Positions 51,081 through 60,073 are shown, numbered from the stretch's first letter. The stretch: DNA of 64,000 bases from Flavobacteriales bacterium UBA6057 (GCA_002428995.1 DIYJ01000005.1:282474-346473); one strand, 5' to 3'. Notes: generated from the letters alone by a model not told the origin. Made by a program: numbers and translations.

Positions 51081-51779
51081 ATGAAAGTTTGGCTTCTCTT
51101 TCTGCTTCTGACACTTTCATTCCTGGCTTTTTCGCAGCAAGGAACAGAAGAGAATGTCCGGCTTCATTTTACACCAATGATCGGGGACGCTCATCTGGTA
51201 TTGAATCAACGCATGGAAACCAGTGCAGGAGCGGAAGTGAGTATTCAAACACTGAGATTCTACCTGTCCAACGTTCGGCTGTTTGCAAAAGGGAACGAGG
51301 TATACACCGAGCCCAGCAGCTTTCATCTGCTGGACGCTTCGGAACCTTCAAGCATGATCCTGGAGCTACCAGAATCGGAAGGACTCAAGTATGATCGCAT
51401 AGAGTTTACGCTGGGCCTGGACAGTGTCACCAATGTTTCGGGTGTGTTTGAAGGTGACCTGGACCCGACCAAGGGCATGTATTGGACCTGGCAAAGCGGC
51501 TACATCCATTTCAAGCTGGAAGGTCAGTTTACAGATTCAGAAAAAGCAGATGATTCGTTCAGCTATCATTTGGGCGGGTATAGAAGCCCTCACGCAACCT
51601 GTCAGAGCATTGGCATCGAACTACCCGAAGCTGTAAACTCTTCTCCAAGCGTTCATTTATCCCTGGATGGCTTTTTGAGCCGGGTCATGCCAAGCGAACA
51701 GCGTTTGGTGATGTCACCAGGGGCAAAAGCCCGTGACTGGTTCGAAACCGCTGCACTGACGTTCCCCGTTCATGAATAG
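51081..51779 (+). CDS. MbnP-family metal-binding protein
   Basis: 232 residues from the ATG at 51081, two bases after the previous stop. A longer frame from 50946 lies inside the sensor gene and is rejected. A signal peptide (about 1-18, ending LAFSQ) precedes the MbnP domain: VRLHFTPMIGDAHL, LRFYLSNVRLF, FHLLDASEPSS, then KYDRIEFTLGLDS and the conserved GMYWTWQSGYIHFKLEG. In the family, MbnH oxidises a tryptophan of MbnP to kynurenine and MbnP then binds copper. The YWTW tryptophans are the obvious candidates. The partner enzyme is encoded next, with an 8-base overlap. Periplasmic location inferred. Confidence 0.9.
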   Translation: MKVWLLFLLLTLSFLAFSQQGTEENVRLHFTPMIGDAHLVLNQRMETSAGAEVSIQTLRFYLSNVRLFAKGNEVYTEPSSFHLLDASEPSSMILELPESEGLKYDRIEFTLGLDSVTNVSGVFEGDLDPTKGMYWTWQSGYIHFKLEGQFTDSEKADDSFSYHLGGYRSPHATCQSIGIELPEAVNSSPSVHLSLDGFLSRVMPSEQRLVMSPGAKARDWFETAALTFPVHE

Positions 51780-52797
51780 CTGGCGCTCATACCTGGTTTT
51801 GAGTGCTATGACCGTTGTTGTTCTCTTCTCCTTTCGGCAGCCAAGCACGAGTGAGGAATCCCTCTCCTATCCCAGCCACTGGCCTGAACCTCATTATGAC
51901 TTTGCCCGAAACCCGTTGACAAAACACAAGATAGACCTGGGGCGAAAGTTGTTCTACGACCCCATACTATCGAAGGACGGCTCCGTCACCTGTGCCAACT
52001 GTCACCTTTCATTCACAGCCTTCACACACGTTGATCATTCGCTGAGCCATGGCATCAACGACAGCATTGGCAATCGCAACTCGATGGCGTTGATGAATCT
52101 GGCCTGGAGCTCCAGCTTTATGTGGGATGGCGCCATCGAACGACTCGATGCTCAAGCCCTGGCGCCCATCACCCACCCTGCGGAAATGGGTGAGACACTG
52201 GAAAATGTATTGCAGAAGCTTAAGGCTTCCGCTGTTTACCCTGAGCTGTTTGCGGAAGCCTACGGGAATGCTGCGTTTGGAACCCGCGAGCTGCTGGACG
52301 CGCTGGCCCAGTTTCAACTCACGCTCGTTTCCGACAATTCGAACTACGATAAGGCACAACGCGGTGAATATGACTTTACAGAGCAAGAAGCGAAGGGTTA
52401 CAGACTCTTCAAGATTCACTGCAATTCTTGTCATCAGGAGCCGCTGTTCACAACCGGAAAATTTGAGAACAACGGACTGCCGTTGGATTCAACACTCCAG
52501 GATTTGGGAAGGTATGCCATCACCGATCGTCCGGCAGACTCCCTCAAGTTTAAAACACCTACCCTTCGCAACGTTGAGTTTTCGAAGCCTTACATGCATG
52601 ATGGACGCTTTGCGACTCTCCGCGAGGTGCTCGATCACTATCACTCTGGAATTGATCGAAATGCCACAGTATCAGAGAAGCTGAAAAACGGCATTGCACT
52701 GACGGGCGATCAGAAGACGGAACTAATTGCTTTTATGCTGACCCTGAGCGATCGCTCCTTCCTCTTCAATCCTGATTTCGGATATCCTCGCAATTAA
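51772..52797 (+). CDS. Dihaem cytochrome-c peroxidase/MauG family enzyme, MbnH-like
   Basis: 341 residues. The N-terminal segment (4-21) is a signal peptide or anchor. Two haem-binding motifs are present: CANCH (74-78) and CNSCH (217-221). The phrases LGRKLFYDPILSKDGSVTCANCH, RNSMALMNLAW, FKTPTLRNVEFSKPYMHDGRFATLREVLDHY and LTGDQKTELIAFMLTL are typical. The fold fits both true peroxidases and MauG/MbnH enzymes that modify a partner protein; the directly preceding mbnP-like gene makes MbnH the better name. It would act in the periplasm with electrons from the respiratory chain or a peroxide. Gene start and MbnP stop overlap by 8 bases. Confidence 0.92.
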   Translation: MNSWRSYLVLSAMTVVVLFSFRQPSTSEESLSYPSHWPEPHYDFARNPLTKHKIDLGRKLFYDPILSKDGSVTCANCHLSFTAFTHVDHSLSHGINDSIGNRNSMALMNLAWSSSFMWDGAIERLDAQALAPITHPAEMGETLENVLQKLKASAVYPELFAEAYGNAAFGTRELLDALAQFQLTLVSDNSNYDKAQRGEYDFTEQEAKGYRLFKIHCNSCHQEPLFTTGKFENNGLPLDSTLQDLGRYAITDRPADSLKFKTPTLRNVEFSKPYMHDGRFATLREVLDHYHSGIDRNATVSEKLKNGIALTGDQKTELIAFMLTLSDRSFLFNPDFGYPRN

Positions 52798-52857
52798 TTC
52801 GATTGCAGCGAAGGATTCGGTGATAGGCATCGTCAAAGCACGCACAACACTATCACT

Positions 52858-54282
52858 ATGAAAAAGCTTTTTACTTACTCGCTGGTTTTGCTGCTGGCAT
52901 CTGGTGCGTTTGCGCAGACCGACCCTGAGATCACCAGTTGGCTGCGAAACACAACGGGCATCACAGGACGTCACTATGTGAGCGGCAATCCTACTCCAAT
53001 CAATGATACTGCTGCGGCCAACGTACAAACCGTGCGCTATTCCGATGACTACGTGTACATCAACGCGAGCGGAATACCGGCTTACATTGTAGGTCCCTAC
53101 CTGGATGGAAATCCTTCCCTGGCTACCAACAATGCATGGTTGTTTCAAATCGACCGGAATCCAACAGAGAACACCGGAGCACCCACTGTAACTCCACTTG
53201 GTGCTGTTGCAGTCTTTATCAACGGTGTTCCTGCCTACGACTACAAGGACGCAGCTTCCTATAATTCCAACACCAACATGGACGACATGATGAATGGTGA
53301 CGGAGTGTGGAACCGAAATGCGATCCTGGCTGAAAACGATGGTTTTGATTGCGCGAAGGGTCACCCCTCACCTATCTTTTCTGGTGGCGGAGGCGGTGGA
53401 GGTGGTTCGCTGGAAGGCGGCTCTTACCACCATCACCAAAATCCGAGCGCCTTCAACATGGACCTCGTGGAAGTGTCTGACATCTGCGACACCTATTTAG
53501 CCGATGGCCTTTACACCCTGAATTCCAACGAGCACTCACCGCTCATCGGTTACGCCTTTGATGGATTCCCCATCTATGGAGCTTATGGATACTCTGATCC
53601 CAATGACGCGAACAGTCCTTTGCAACTCATCAAATCAAGCTACCAGGAACGAAACATCACGGTGCGCGAAGAATATGCAGACGGATCGGATGTGATCGAT
53701 GGACCACCCGTGAGCGCTCAATTTCCCCTTGGTTGGTACCGGGAAGATTATGAGTTCATCGCCAACTCGGGAGACCTGGACGAGCACAATGGCCGATTCT
53801 GCGTGACGCCTGAATATCCCGAAGGCACCTACGCTTACTTCGCTACGGTGGATGACAATTGGAACTCTGCTTATCCTTACCTCGTTGGCCCCACCTACTA
53901 TGGAGTGGTTCTTACAGCCAATTTCACCAGCGGTGGAGGACAGTCAACTGTAGTCAATGAAGCCGTAACGGAATACACAGGAATGAACGACACTACAGAC
54001 ACCACATCAGGCATTCAATCGCTAGGCGTAGAAGGCATGAGCATCAACGTGTTCCCAAATCCAGCCAGTGATATTGTAGCCATCCAGGTAGAAGGCATTC
54101 TACGAACGGATCTTGAGGTAACGATGTATGACCTTCAGGGTCGTGAAGTGCGCAAGACCAACATCGTTCAGGGAAGCACGATCTGGCACCTGGATACACG
54201 CACGCTTTACAGCGGAGAATATGTGATCTCCATCAGCGATGGCTCCAACAGCGTAAACAAAAGGGTTTTGATTACGAGATAG
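52858..54282 (+). CDS. YHYH-domain protein with T9SS sorting domain
   Basis: 474 residues with a signal peptide (about 1-19, ending GAFAQ). The YHYH domain (residues 30-370) has VYINASGIPAYIVGPY, AVFINGVPAYDYKDA, a run of eight glycines, then SYHHHQNPSAF (the family motif YHYH reads YHHH here), DGFPIYGAYGY and GTYAYFATVD. The end is a type A sorting domain (INVFPNPASDIVAIQVE, final NKRVLITR). YHYH proteins often sit beside MbnP and dihaem cytochromes in Bacteroidota; their role is unknown. The histidines could bind a metal. It closes the run begun by the sigma factor and is followed by a strong terminator. Confidence 0.92.
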   Translation: MKKLFTYSLVLLLASGAFAQTDPEITSWLRNTTGITGRHYVSGNPTPINDTAAANVQTVRYSDDYVYINASGIPAYIVGPYLDGNPSLATNNAWLFQIDRNPTENTGAPTVTPLGAVAVFINGVPAYDYKDAASYNSNTNMDDMMNGDGVWNRNAILAENDGFDCAKGHPSPIFSGGGGGGGGSLEGGSYHHHQNPSAFNMDLVEVSDICDTYLADGLYTLNSNEHSPLIGYAFDGFPIYGAYGYSDPNDANSPLQLIKSSYQERNITVREEYADGSDVIDGPPVSAQFPLGWYREDYEFIANSGDLDEHNGRFCVTPEYPEGTYAYFATVDDNWNSAYPYLVGPTYYGVVLTANFTSGGGQSTVVNEAVTEYTGMNDTTDTTSGIQSLGVEGMSINVFPNPASDIVAIQVEGILRTDLEVTMYDLQGREVRKTNIVQGSTIWHLDTRTLYSGEYVISISDGSNSVNKRVLITR

Positions 54283-54302
54283 GCTTGTTGATACGGTACT
54301 TG

Positions 54303-54340
54303 AAAATGCATCCTCACCAATTTGGGGATGCATTTTTTTT
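54303..54340 (+). terminator. Rho-independent terminator of the MbnP/MbnH/YHYH operon
   Basis: AAATGCATCC pairs with GGATGCATTT around a short loop, followed by a run of T up to 54340. It lies about 20 bases after the YHYH stop codon. Confidence 0.88.
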
Positions 54341-54362
54341 GCGCGATCAGGTATAGCCCCCC

Positions 54363-55166
54363 CTATCCCAAGTGTCCGCCAATGCGATTGAACAAGCCTT
54401 CGGGTTTCCATTCCACGGGCTTTCCCAGTGTCATTCTGCGAATGCGTTTCAGTGGTTTTGGGTTGACCGATTGCATCCACTGCTCAGCTTCGGCATTCGC
54501 AACAGGGAAAGAAGCATTTTCCTTTTCGTGCATTCGGTAGAGCATCAATGCTTTTCCTGCATCGACATCGTCCGCCAGGATGAGTCCATCTCCAAGGTTC
54601 GGGAAGTAGGCGCCTAAAAGAGCTCCTGCCTTGGTAACGAGCTTTCCACCATCCAGATACTCCTGTAGCATCGCTCTGCGGCCTTCACCTGATATGGCCT
54701 TGTCCAACTCATAGACCTGATGCTCCCAGCTTCCATCATAGTCTTCCAAATCGCTGGGGGAATTCATATCGATTTCCTTGGGATCCACCTGACAAGCGAA
54801 GTACTCCATCTCTACTTCAAACCCAAGTTTCGTGTACAACGGAGCTCCGGCATCGGTAGCAATCAGCGATAGATGCGGATACTGCTTCCGATCTACTTGC
54901 CGAACCAAGGCCTCAGTAAGCCTCCGCCCCACGCCTCTTCCCTGCTCCTCAGTTTGAACGATGATGTGGGCCAACCAAGCAGAGTTGGAGTGATAGATAC
55001 AAGTACCGGTTCCAATGATCCGACCGCTGTCCACAACCTTCATCGGGCGACAGTTTCGGTTGGTGATGTAGGCGGTCAAAACAGGAGAAATGTCCTGCCA
55101 TTCCCCGGGCGGCAACGCAGCAGTTTCTCTCACATCTTCCATGCTCAAAGGTTCAATTCGTATCAC
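54363..55166 (-). CDS. GNAT acetyltransferase with C-terminal extension (YitH type)
   Basis: 267 residues. The N-terminal GNAT domain (1-135) has IRIEPLSMEDV, the acetyl-CoA loop EEQGRGVGRRL and the motif YTKLGFEVEMEYFACQ. The C-terminal half (about 140-267) matches the second half of two-domain GNAT proteins such as YitH: VYELDKAISGEGRRAMLQEYLDGG, then GAYFPNLGDGLILADDVDAGKALMLYRM. The substrate is not known. The gene is convergent with the YHYH gene. Upstream of its start lies the 55192-55335 ATCTAAT repeat block. Confidence 0.88.
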   Translation of the reverse strand: MIRIEPLSMEDVRETAALPPGEWQDISPVLTAYITNRNCRPMKVVDSGRIIGTGTCIYHSNSAWLAHIIVQTEEQGRGVGRRLTEALVRQVDRKQYPHLSLIATDAGAPLYTKLGFEVEMEYFACQVDPKEIDMNSPSDLEDYDGSWEHQVYELDKAISGEGRRAMLQEYLDGGKLVTKAGALLGAYFPNLGDGLILADDVDAGKALMLYRMHEKENASFPVANAEAEQWMQSVNPKPLKRIRRMTLGKPVEWKPEGLFNRIGGHLG

Positions 55167-55199
55167 AGGCTAGCTAGTTATTCATCTTGAGCGCAAACG

Positions 55200-55335
55200 C
55201 TTTATTATGGATCAGATTATTAGTTGATTAGAAAATCAGATCATGAAACCCACTTCCCCAAGATCCGCCTCATCCATCATCTAATCATCTAATCTTCTGA
55301 TTATCTAATTATCCAACCATCCGATTATCCAACGA
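55200..55335. repeat. Low-complexity ATCTAATCATC repeat, block near 55 kb
   Basis: Runs of ATCATCTAATCATCTAATC, CTGATTATCTAATTATCC and reverse-complement TTAGTTGATTAG between the GNAT and ABC transporter genes. Related to 24189 and 46909. Confidence 0.55.
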
Positions 55336-55368
55336 ATCGGCTTCCTTCGTAATTGATAAAGTGAGATC

Positions 55369-57120
55369 ATGGCAAAGGAGAGCAAGACAAAAGGAAACAT
55401 CAGCATCCTCACGGTTTTTAAAACCATCGTTTGGCCCAGGCGCGGGGTGATCTCCATTGGCTTGATCCTTATTGTGATCAGCCGCGTGGCGGGGCTTGTG
55501 CTTCCGGGTGCCAGTAAGTACCTGATGGATGACGTCATCGTAAACAAGGACTTTGAAATGCTCCGCCTGCTGCTCATAGCGGTCGTAGCGGCCATTGTGG
55601 TTCAATCGGCTACTTCCTTTCTGCTCACACGCATTCTAAGTGTCGAAGCACAGCGACTGATTTCGATCCTTCGGGCTCAGGTACAGAAAAAGATCCTGCA
55701 ACTCCCGATCAACTTCTTTGACGATCATAAAAGCGGGGAGCTTGTTTCCCGCATCATGACGGATGTTGAGGGTGTGAGAAATATTGTTGGAACGGGATTG
55801 GTGCAACTCATTGGTGGCACCCTTACCTCCGTCATCGCCTTGACATTGCTCATCAACATCAGCCCAATGATGACACTGTATGTACTGGTGCCGGTGGCCA
55901 TTTTTGCCGCTGTGGCGTTAAAGGCATTTGGATACATCCGGCCCATTTTCAGGGAACGTGGGAAGATCAATGCAGAAGTGACGGGTCGCCTTGTGGAAAC
56001 CCTGAACGGAGTTCGCGTGATCAAAGGGTTCCATGCCGAACCTCAGGAAGTGAAAACCTTTGAAGAAGGTGTCACACGGCTTTTTCTGAACGTGAAAAAG
56101 AGCCTCACCTCCACCAGTCTGGTAACCAGCTCCGCTACCTTCCTGCTGGGCCTCGCCTCTGCCGGAATCATGGGAATTGGCGGCTATATGATGATCGACA
56201 ACGAGCTGACCGTTGGAGACTTTCTAGCCTTCACGCTTTACCTGGGATTCATGATCGCTCCCATCGTTCAGATGAGCAACATCGGCAGCCAGCTGACGGA
56301 AGCTTTCGCAGGATTGGACCGCACAGAGGAGATCATGAACATGAACCCGGAGGACGATCCGGAAAAGCGAACTAAGCAGCTGGGAACCATTCACGGGGAT
56401 GTAAAATTCAAGGATGTGACCTTCGCTTATGAAGAAGGTAAACCAGTGCTGCACGAAGTGAGCTTCGATGCTCCGGCAGGTTCCGTTACCGCTCTCGTAG
56501 GTACTTCAGGATCAGGAAAAACAACCATCGCCAGCCTGGCGGCTTCCTTCCTTAATCCTGACAGCGGCACCGTCACAGTAGATGGACAAGACCTGTGTCA
56601 GGTTTCGCTCGGGAGCTATCGAAGCCAACTGGGCGTTGTACTCCAGGACGATTTCCTGTTCGAGGGCACCATTCGCGAAAACATTTTGTTTCCACGTCCA
56701 AATGCCACCGCTGCACAGTTGGAAGAAGCCGTGAAAGCTGCCTATGTGAGCGAATTCACCGACCGGTTTGAAGACGGGCTGGACACCGTAATAGGAGAAC
56801 GAGGCGTGAAACTGAGCGGTGGTCAACGTCAGCGCATTGCCATTGCCCGAGCAGTGCTAGCCAATCCTCGCATCCTCATCCTGGATGAAGCAACCTCCAA
56901 TCTGGATACCGAAAGTGAGGCTTTCATTCAGTCGAGTTTAGCGGAGCTGATGAAGGGGCGCACCACCTTTGTGATCGCTCACCGTTTAAGCACCATTCGC
57001 CAGGCAGATCAGATCCTGGTAATAGAAGAAGGGAAAATTGCAGAACACGGAACGCACGATGAACTGATCGCCCGGGAAGGAAGATACCACCGCCTGTATA
57101 CTTACCAGGCAAGGATCTGA
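55369..57120 (+). CDS. ABC exporter, fused membrane and ATPase domains
   Basis: 583 residues. Residues 1-310 form a six-helix type I exporter membrane domain (GVISIGLILIVISRVAGLVLPG, FFDDHKSGELVSRIMTDVEGVR). The ATPase domain (340-583) has Walker A GTSGSGKTT (about 377-385), the Q-loop VVLQDDFLF, the signature LSGGQRQRIAIARA (about 484), Walker B ILILDEATS and the H-loop IAHRLSTI. A single gene suggests a homodimer. Related exporters move lipids, peptides or drugs, as MsbA does for lipid A. No substrate can be assigned. Gene stands alone, with a repeat block upstream. Confidence 0.94.
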   Translation: MAKESKTKGNISILTVFKTIVWPRRGVISIGLILIVISRVAGLVLPGASKYLMDDVIVNKDFEMLRLLLIAVVAAIVVQSATSFLLTRILSVEAQRLISILRAQVQKKILQLPINFFDDHKSGELVSRIMTDVEGVRNIVGTGLVQLIGGTLTSVIALTLLINISPMMTLYVLVPVAIFAAVALKAFGYIRPIFRERGKINAEVTGRLVETLNGVRVIKGFHAEPQEVKTFEEGVTRLFLNVKKSLTSTSLVTSSATFLLGLASAGIMGIGGYMMIDNELTVGDFLAFTLYLGFMIAPIVQMSNIGSQLTEAFAGLDRTEEIMNMNPEDDPEKRTKQLGTIHGDVKFKDVTFAYEEGKPVLHEVSFDAPAGSVTALVGTSGSGKTTIASLAASFLNPDSGTVTVDGQDLCQVSLGSYRSQLGVVLQDDFLFEGTIRENILFPRPNATAAQLEEAVKAAYVSEFTDRFEDGLDTVIGERGVKLSGGQRQRIAIARAVLANPRILILDEATSNLDTESEAFIQSSLAELMKGRTTFVIAHRLSTIRQADQILVIEEGKIAEHGTHDELIAREGRYHRLYTYQARI

Positions 57121-57180
57121 TCTTCTGCATGTTGGCTTTTGACAATCATCGCCCGTGAACACGAATGAAAACGAACAACC

Positions 57181-57657
57181 ATGAGTCTATCAGAACATCT
57201 AGGAAAACACGCCCATGACGTAAACTTCGGAGGTAACTGGACGGTCTCAAACATGAAGGAAGTTCTGGAAGATGTGACCTGGGAACAAGCCACTCAGGAG
57301 GTCTATGCATTCAACACCATTGCCACTCTGGTATTCCACATCGGATACTTCGTGAAGGTGGCGGTGAAAGTGCTGGAAGGCGGGCCTTTGGAAGGGAATG
57401 ACAAGCTGAGCTTTGATCACCCTCCAATCCATTCAGAGGCGGATTGGCAACAGCTCCTCGACACAACCTGGAGCGATGCTGAACGATTTTCAACATTGGT
57501 CAAGCAACTGCCAGACAGTCGATTAACCGAAGATTTTGCAGATCCAAAGTATGGAAGCTACTTCAGGAACTTACAAGGTATTGTGGAGCATACACACTAT
57601 CACCTCGGCCAGATTGTGATCTTTAAGAAGCTCATCCAGCAAGGTTTGGTGAGTTAG
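57181..57657 (+). CDS. DinB-like four-helix protein
   Basis: 158 residues, cytoplasmic. The helical pattern and the histidines at the expected places (FHIGYFVKVAVKVLEG and EHTHYHLGQIVIFKKLI, together with an N-terminal His near HLGKHAHDVNF) fit the DinB/YfiT fold, which binds a metal between helices. Functions range from thiol transfer to unknown stress roles. It opens a run of small plus-strand genes: two VOC proteins, a TfoX-like protein, a GyrI-like protein, a DUF1801 protein and a third VOC protein. Confidence 0.82.
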   Translation: MSLSEHLGKHAHDVNFGGNWTVSNMKEVLEDVTWEQATQEVYAFNTIATLVFHIGYFVKVAVKVLEGGPLEGNDKLSFDHPPIHSEADWQQLLDTTWSDAERFSTLVKQLPDSRLTEDFADPKYGSYFRNLQGIVEHTHYHLGQIVIFKKLIQQGLVS

Positions 57658-57820
57658 AGGAACGGACTGCCTCTCTCGCAGCACTTCTTGATTTCGCCTG
57701 GATGCTCACACGCTGAATACAAAGCTTCCCTAAGCCCTTCTTTGTGTTCTCCATGATTACCAACGCGCGGACTGAACAATAACAATAACTTGTCACCCTA
57801 ATTTCAACCACACAACTACT

Positions 57821-58192
57821 ATGAAACTAGGTGCCTTTTCCATCAGCCTGAACGTTAAAAATCTTGCCGTCTCCAAAGAATTCTATGAAAACCTGGGATT
57901 TGAGGTATTTGGCGGTGACATGGCCATGAACTACCTGATCATGAAAAACGGCAACGCGTTGGTCGGACTGTTCCAGGGCATGTTTGAGCGCAACTCCCTC
58001 ACCTTCAATCCTGGATGGGATGAAAATGCTCAGAACCTCGAAAACTTCGATGACGTTCGGGAGATTCAAAAAAGCCTGAAAGCCAAGGGAATTCAACTGG
58101 TCGCGGAAGCGGACGAAAACACTTCAGGACCAGCCAGCTTCATCGTGATCGACCCGGACGGCAATCCTGTGCTCGTGGATCAGCACGTGTAG
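57821..58192 (+). CDS. VOC (glyoxalase) family protein, first copy
   Basis: 123 residues making one pair of beta-alpha-beta-beta-beta units: LGAFSISLNVKNLAVSKEFYENLGFEVFGG and the second unit FIVIDPDGNPVLVDQHV. The VOC fold usually binds a divalent metal; the DPDGNPVLV end is typical, but the first metal His is replaced (FSISLNV). Such proteins detoxify or hydrolyse small compounds, or are antibiotic-binding. The substrate is unknown. It lies 163 bases after the DinB gene. Confidence 0.88.
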   Translation: MKLGAFSISLNVKNLAVSKEFYENLGFEVFGGDMAMNYLIMKNGNALVGLFQGMFERNSLTFNPGWDENAQNLENFDDVREIQKSLKAKGIQLVAEADENTSGPASFIVIDPDGNPVLVDQHV

Positions 58193-58294
58193 GTGAAGCG
58201 TTAAAGGCGAAGTCGAGCAGACATTTTTTGTGCCGTTAAGCACAGACAAAAACAAAGAACTTCGTTCATTTGATGCCTATACCAAAACCCTCAT

Positions 58295-58711
58295 ATGAAA
58301 CCAAGAGTAAGCATGATCTGCCTGGGAGTGGCAGACTTAGAAGCATCAAAGAAGTTTTACCACGAAGGCTTGGGCTTTCCTAAGCTTGATTCAGTTCCTG
58401 GCACGGCCTACTTCGACCTGGACGGAACGTGGCTGCACTTAAGAAGCCGTGAAGATCTGGCCGCAGATGCCGGTGTGAGCGCAGAAGGAAGTGGCTACAA
58501 CGCGCTGACGCTTTACCATACGGTGAAATCGGTGGAGGAAGTATCAGAAGTGCTGAAGAAGGCTGTGGATGCTGGTGCGAAAGAAATAAAGGCACCGCAA
58601 CAAGCTTCGTGGGGTGGCTATCATGCTTTCTTTCAAGATCCTGATGGCAATGTTTGGGAGATCGCATTCAGTCCTTTTGCCTGGGTAGGTCCGGTAGATA
58701 AGGAAGAGTGA
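58295..58711 (+). CDS. VOC (glyoxalase) family protein, second copy
   Basis: 138 residues. VSMICLGVADLEASKKFYHEGLGF and GYHAFFQDPDGNVWEIAFSPF define the two VOC units, with the metal Glu in WEIAF and a conserved Tyr/His pair. It resembles a group often annotated as glyoxalase-like without proof. The gene is separated by about 100 bases from the first VOC gene and by 99 from the TfoX-like gene; the three are not closely related at the protein level. Confidence 0.9.
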   Translation: MKPRVSMICLGVADLEASKKFYHEGLGFPKLDSVPGTAYFDLDGTWLHLRSREDLAADAGVSAEGSGYNALTLYHTVKSVEEVSEVLKKAVDAGAKEIKAPQQASWGGYHAFFQDPDGNVWEIAFSPFAWVGPVDKEE

Positions 58712-58810
58712 TCTTCTAGCATCCTGAAGAACGGTTCTTGAGATCGTTCTTCACATTTTCTGATCTGCTTGAATTGGCTACTTTCCAGTTTTCAACCAAT
58801 CATCACCACC

Positions 58811-59176
58811 ATGGCTAAGAAGGAAAAGAAGATCATTCCACCCGAGAAGATCGCCCTCTATGAGAAAGTCGTTCAAAGCGTTCCAGGATTGGAAACACTG
58901 AACTCGTTCGGTTTTCCATACACCTCGCTGAACGGGCACATGTTTTCACTGCTCTCGAAAAGCGGATATGTAGGCATTCGCCTGCCCAAGGAAGAACGGG
59001 AGGCCTTTCTTGAAAAGTATGATTCTACACTGTATCAACCGGAACCAGGGCCGCTGCTCAAGGAGTATGTAACGGTTCCTGATGCGCTTCTCAACGATAC
59101 GGCAGCGACTGCGGAGTACTTGCGCATGGCGTACGAGCATGTGAAAACGCTGAAGCCAAAACCGAAGAAAAAGTAA
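58811..59176 (+). CDS. TfoX N-terminal domain-like protein
   Basis: 121 residues from the ATG at 58811 (MAKKEKKIIPPEK); the ATG 14 codons upstream sits in the promoter zone. The sequence matches the TfoX/Sxy N-terminal family seen as a free-standing protein in Bacteroidota: YTSLNGHMFSLLSKSGYVGIRLPKEEREAFLEKY and LKEYVTVPDALLND. The Lys-rich C-terminus is unordered. In Gammaproteobacteria TfoX governs competence; no such role is known for these short versions. Confidence 0.85.
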   Translation: MAKKEKKIIPPEKIALYEKVVQSVPGLETLNSFGFPYTSLNGHMFSLLSKSGYVGIRLPKEEREAFLEKYDSTLYQPEPGPLLKEYVTVPDALLNDTAATAEYLRMAYEHVKTLKPKPKKK

Positions 59177-59246
59177 GAAGCTTGATGCTGCTGACATACC
59201 GTTGACAGTAGCATGCACTAACCTCGCAATCAAATTCAATGATGCG

Positions 59247-59708
59247 ATGCAAACAAGAGTAATTGCTTCCTTCGAAGTGGTAGGGATTTCGGTGAGGACA
59301 GAGAAGAAAGACGGCCAGGCCATTCGTGATATCGGAGCGCTGTGGAACCGGTTTATGACGGAATCTGTTCAGCAGAACATTCCAAACAAAAGCGAAGAAA
59401 CCATCTACGCGGTGTATACCAACTACGAGGGTGATTATACTCAACCTTATGATCTTGTTTTGGGCTGCAAGGTGGAATCCACCGATGCTATTCCCGAAGG
59501 CATGACTTCTGTGACCATCCAAGGTGGAAACTATCACAGTTACACCTCTCGAGGAAACATTCTGGCGGGATCGGTTGCCAATACCTGGAAGCAGATTTGG
59601 GATTCAGAAACGAACAGGAGTTACACAACGGATTTTGAAGTGTATGGAGAGAAGGCGCGTGACCCTCAAAATGCAGAAGTAGATATCCTTATCTCTACTA
59701 AAGACTGA
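59247..59708 (+). CDS. GyrI-like effector-binding domain protein
   Basis: 153 residues from the ATG at 59247 (MQTRVIASFEVVGISVRT); an ATG fifteen codons upstream is rejected since that part reads like leader sequence. The pattern ASFEVVGISVRTEKKDGQA, ALWNRFMTE, EETIYAVYTNYEGDYTQPYDLVLG and FEVYGEKARDPQNAEVDILIS fits integron-cassette/GyrI-like small-molecule binding domains, often found fused to AraC regulators but free here. The next gene starts 2 bases after its stop, so the two are cotranscribed. Confidence 0.88.
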   Translation: MQTRVIASFEVVGISVRTEKKDGQAIRDIGALWNRFMTESVQQNIPNKSEETIYAVYTNYEGDYTQPYDLVLGCKVESTDAIPEGMTSVTIQGGNYHSYTSRGNILAGSVANTWKQIWDSETNRSYTTDFEVYGEKARDPQNAEVDILISTKD

Positions 59709-59710
59709 CA

Positions 59711-60073
59711 ATGCTAAACGACCTCGACCGCTTTTACCTTGAGAAGGAAGAGCCCATTAAAAGCTGCCTGCTGGCTCTGAAGCAGTTGATCCTGAGCTAC
59801 AATCCCAAGCTTGATCATCAGTGGCGTTACCGCCTGCCCTGCTTCATGCTGAGTGGTTACACCTTCTGCTATTTGTGGATCGATAAGAAGAGCCAATACC
59901 CCTACATCGCCATTGGCAAAGGCAATGAAATTGAGCACCCGGATCTGGTGGTAGGTGGCCGCAAATACTTTGGACTGCTGCTGATTAACCCGGAGGAGGA
60001 CATTCCTGTGGAAAAGGTCCATGAAATCTTTGACCAGGTCATGCAGCTCTATCCTGCGGAATACCAACAATGA
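59711..60073 (+). CDS. DUF1801-family protein
   Basis: 120 residues. FYLEKEEPIKSCLLALKQLILSYNPKLDHQWRYRLPCFML, CYLWIDKKSQYPYIAIGKGNEI and VEKVHEIFDQVMQLY follow the YdhG/DUF1801 pattern (an SCP2/frataxin-like fold with a YdhG relation). The function is unknown. It lies 2 bases after the GyrI-like gene and 6 before the third VOC gene, so the three form an operon. Confidence 0.88.
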   Translation: MLNDLDRFYLEKEEPIKSCLLALKQLILSYNPKLDHQWRYRLPCFMLSGYTFCYLWIDKKSQYPYIAIGKGNEIEHPDLVVGGRKYFGLLLINPEEDIPVEKVHEIFDQVMQLYPAEYQQ

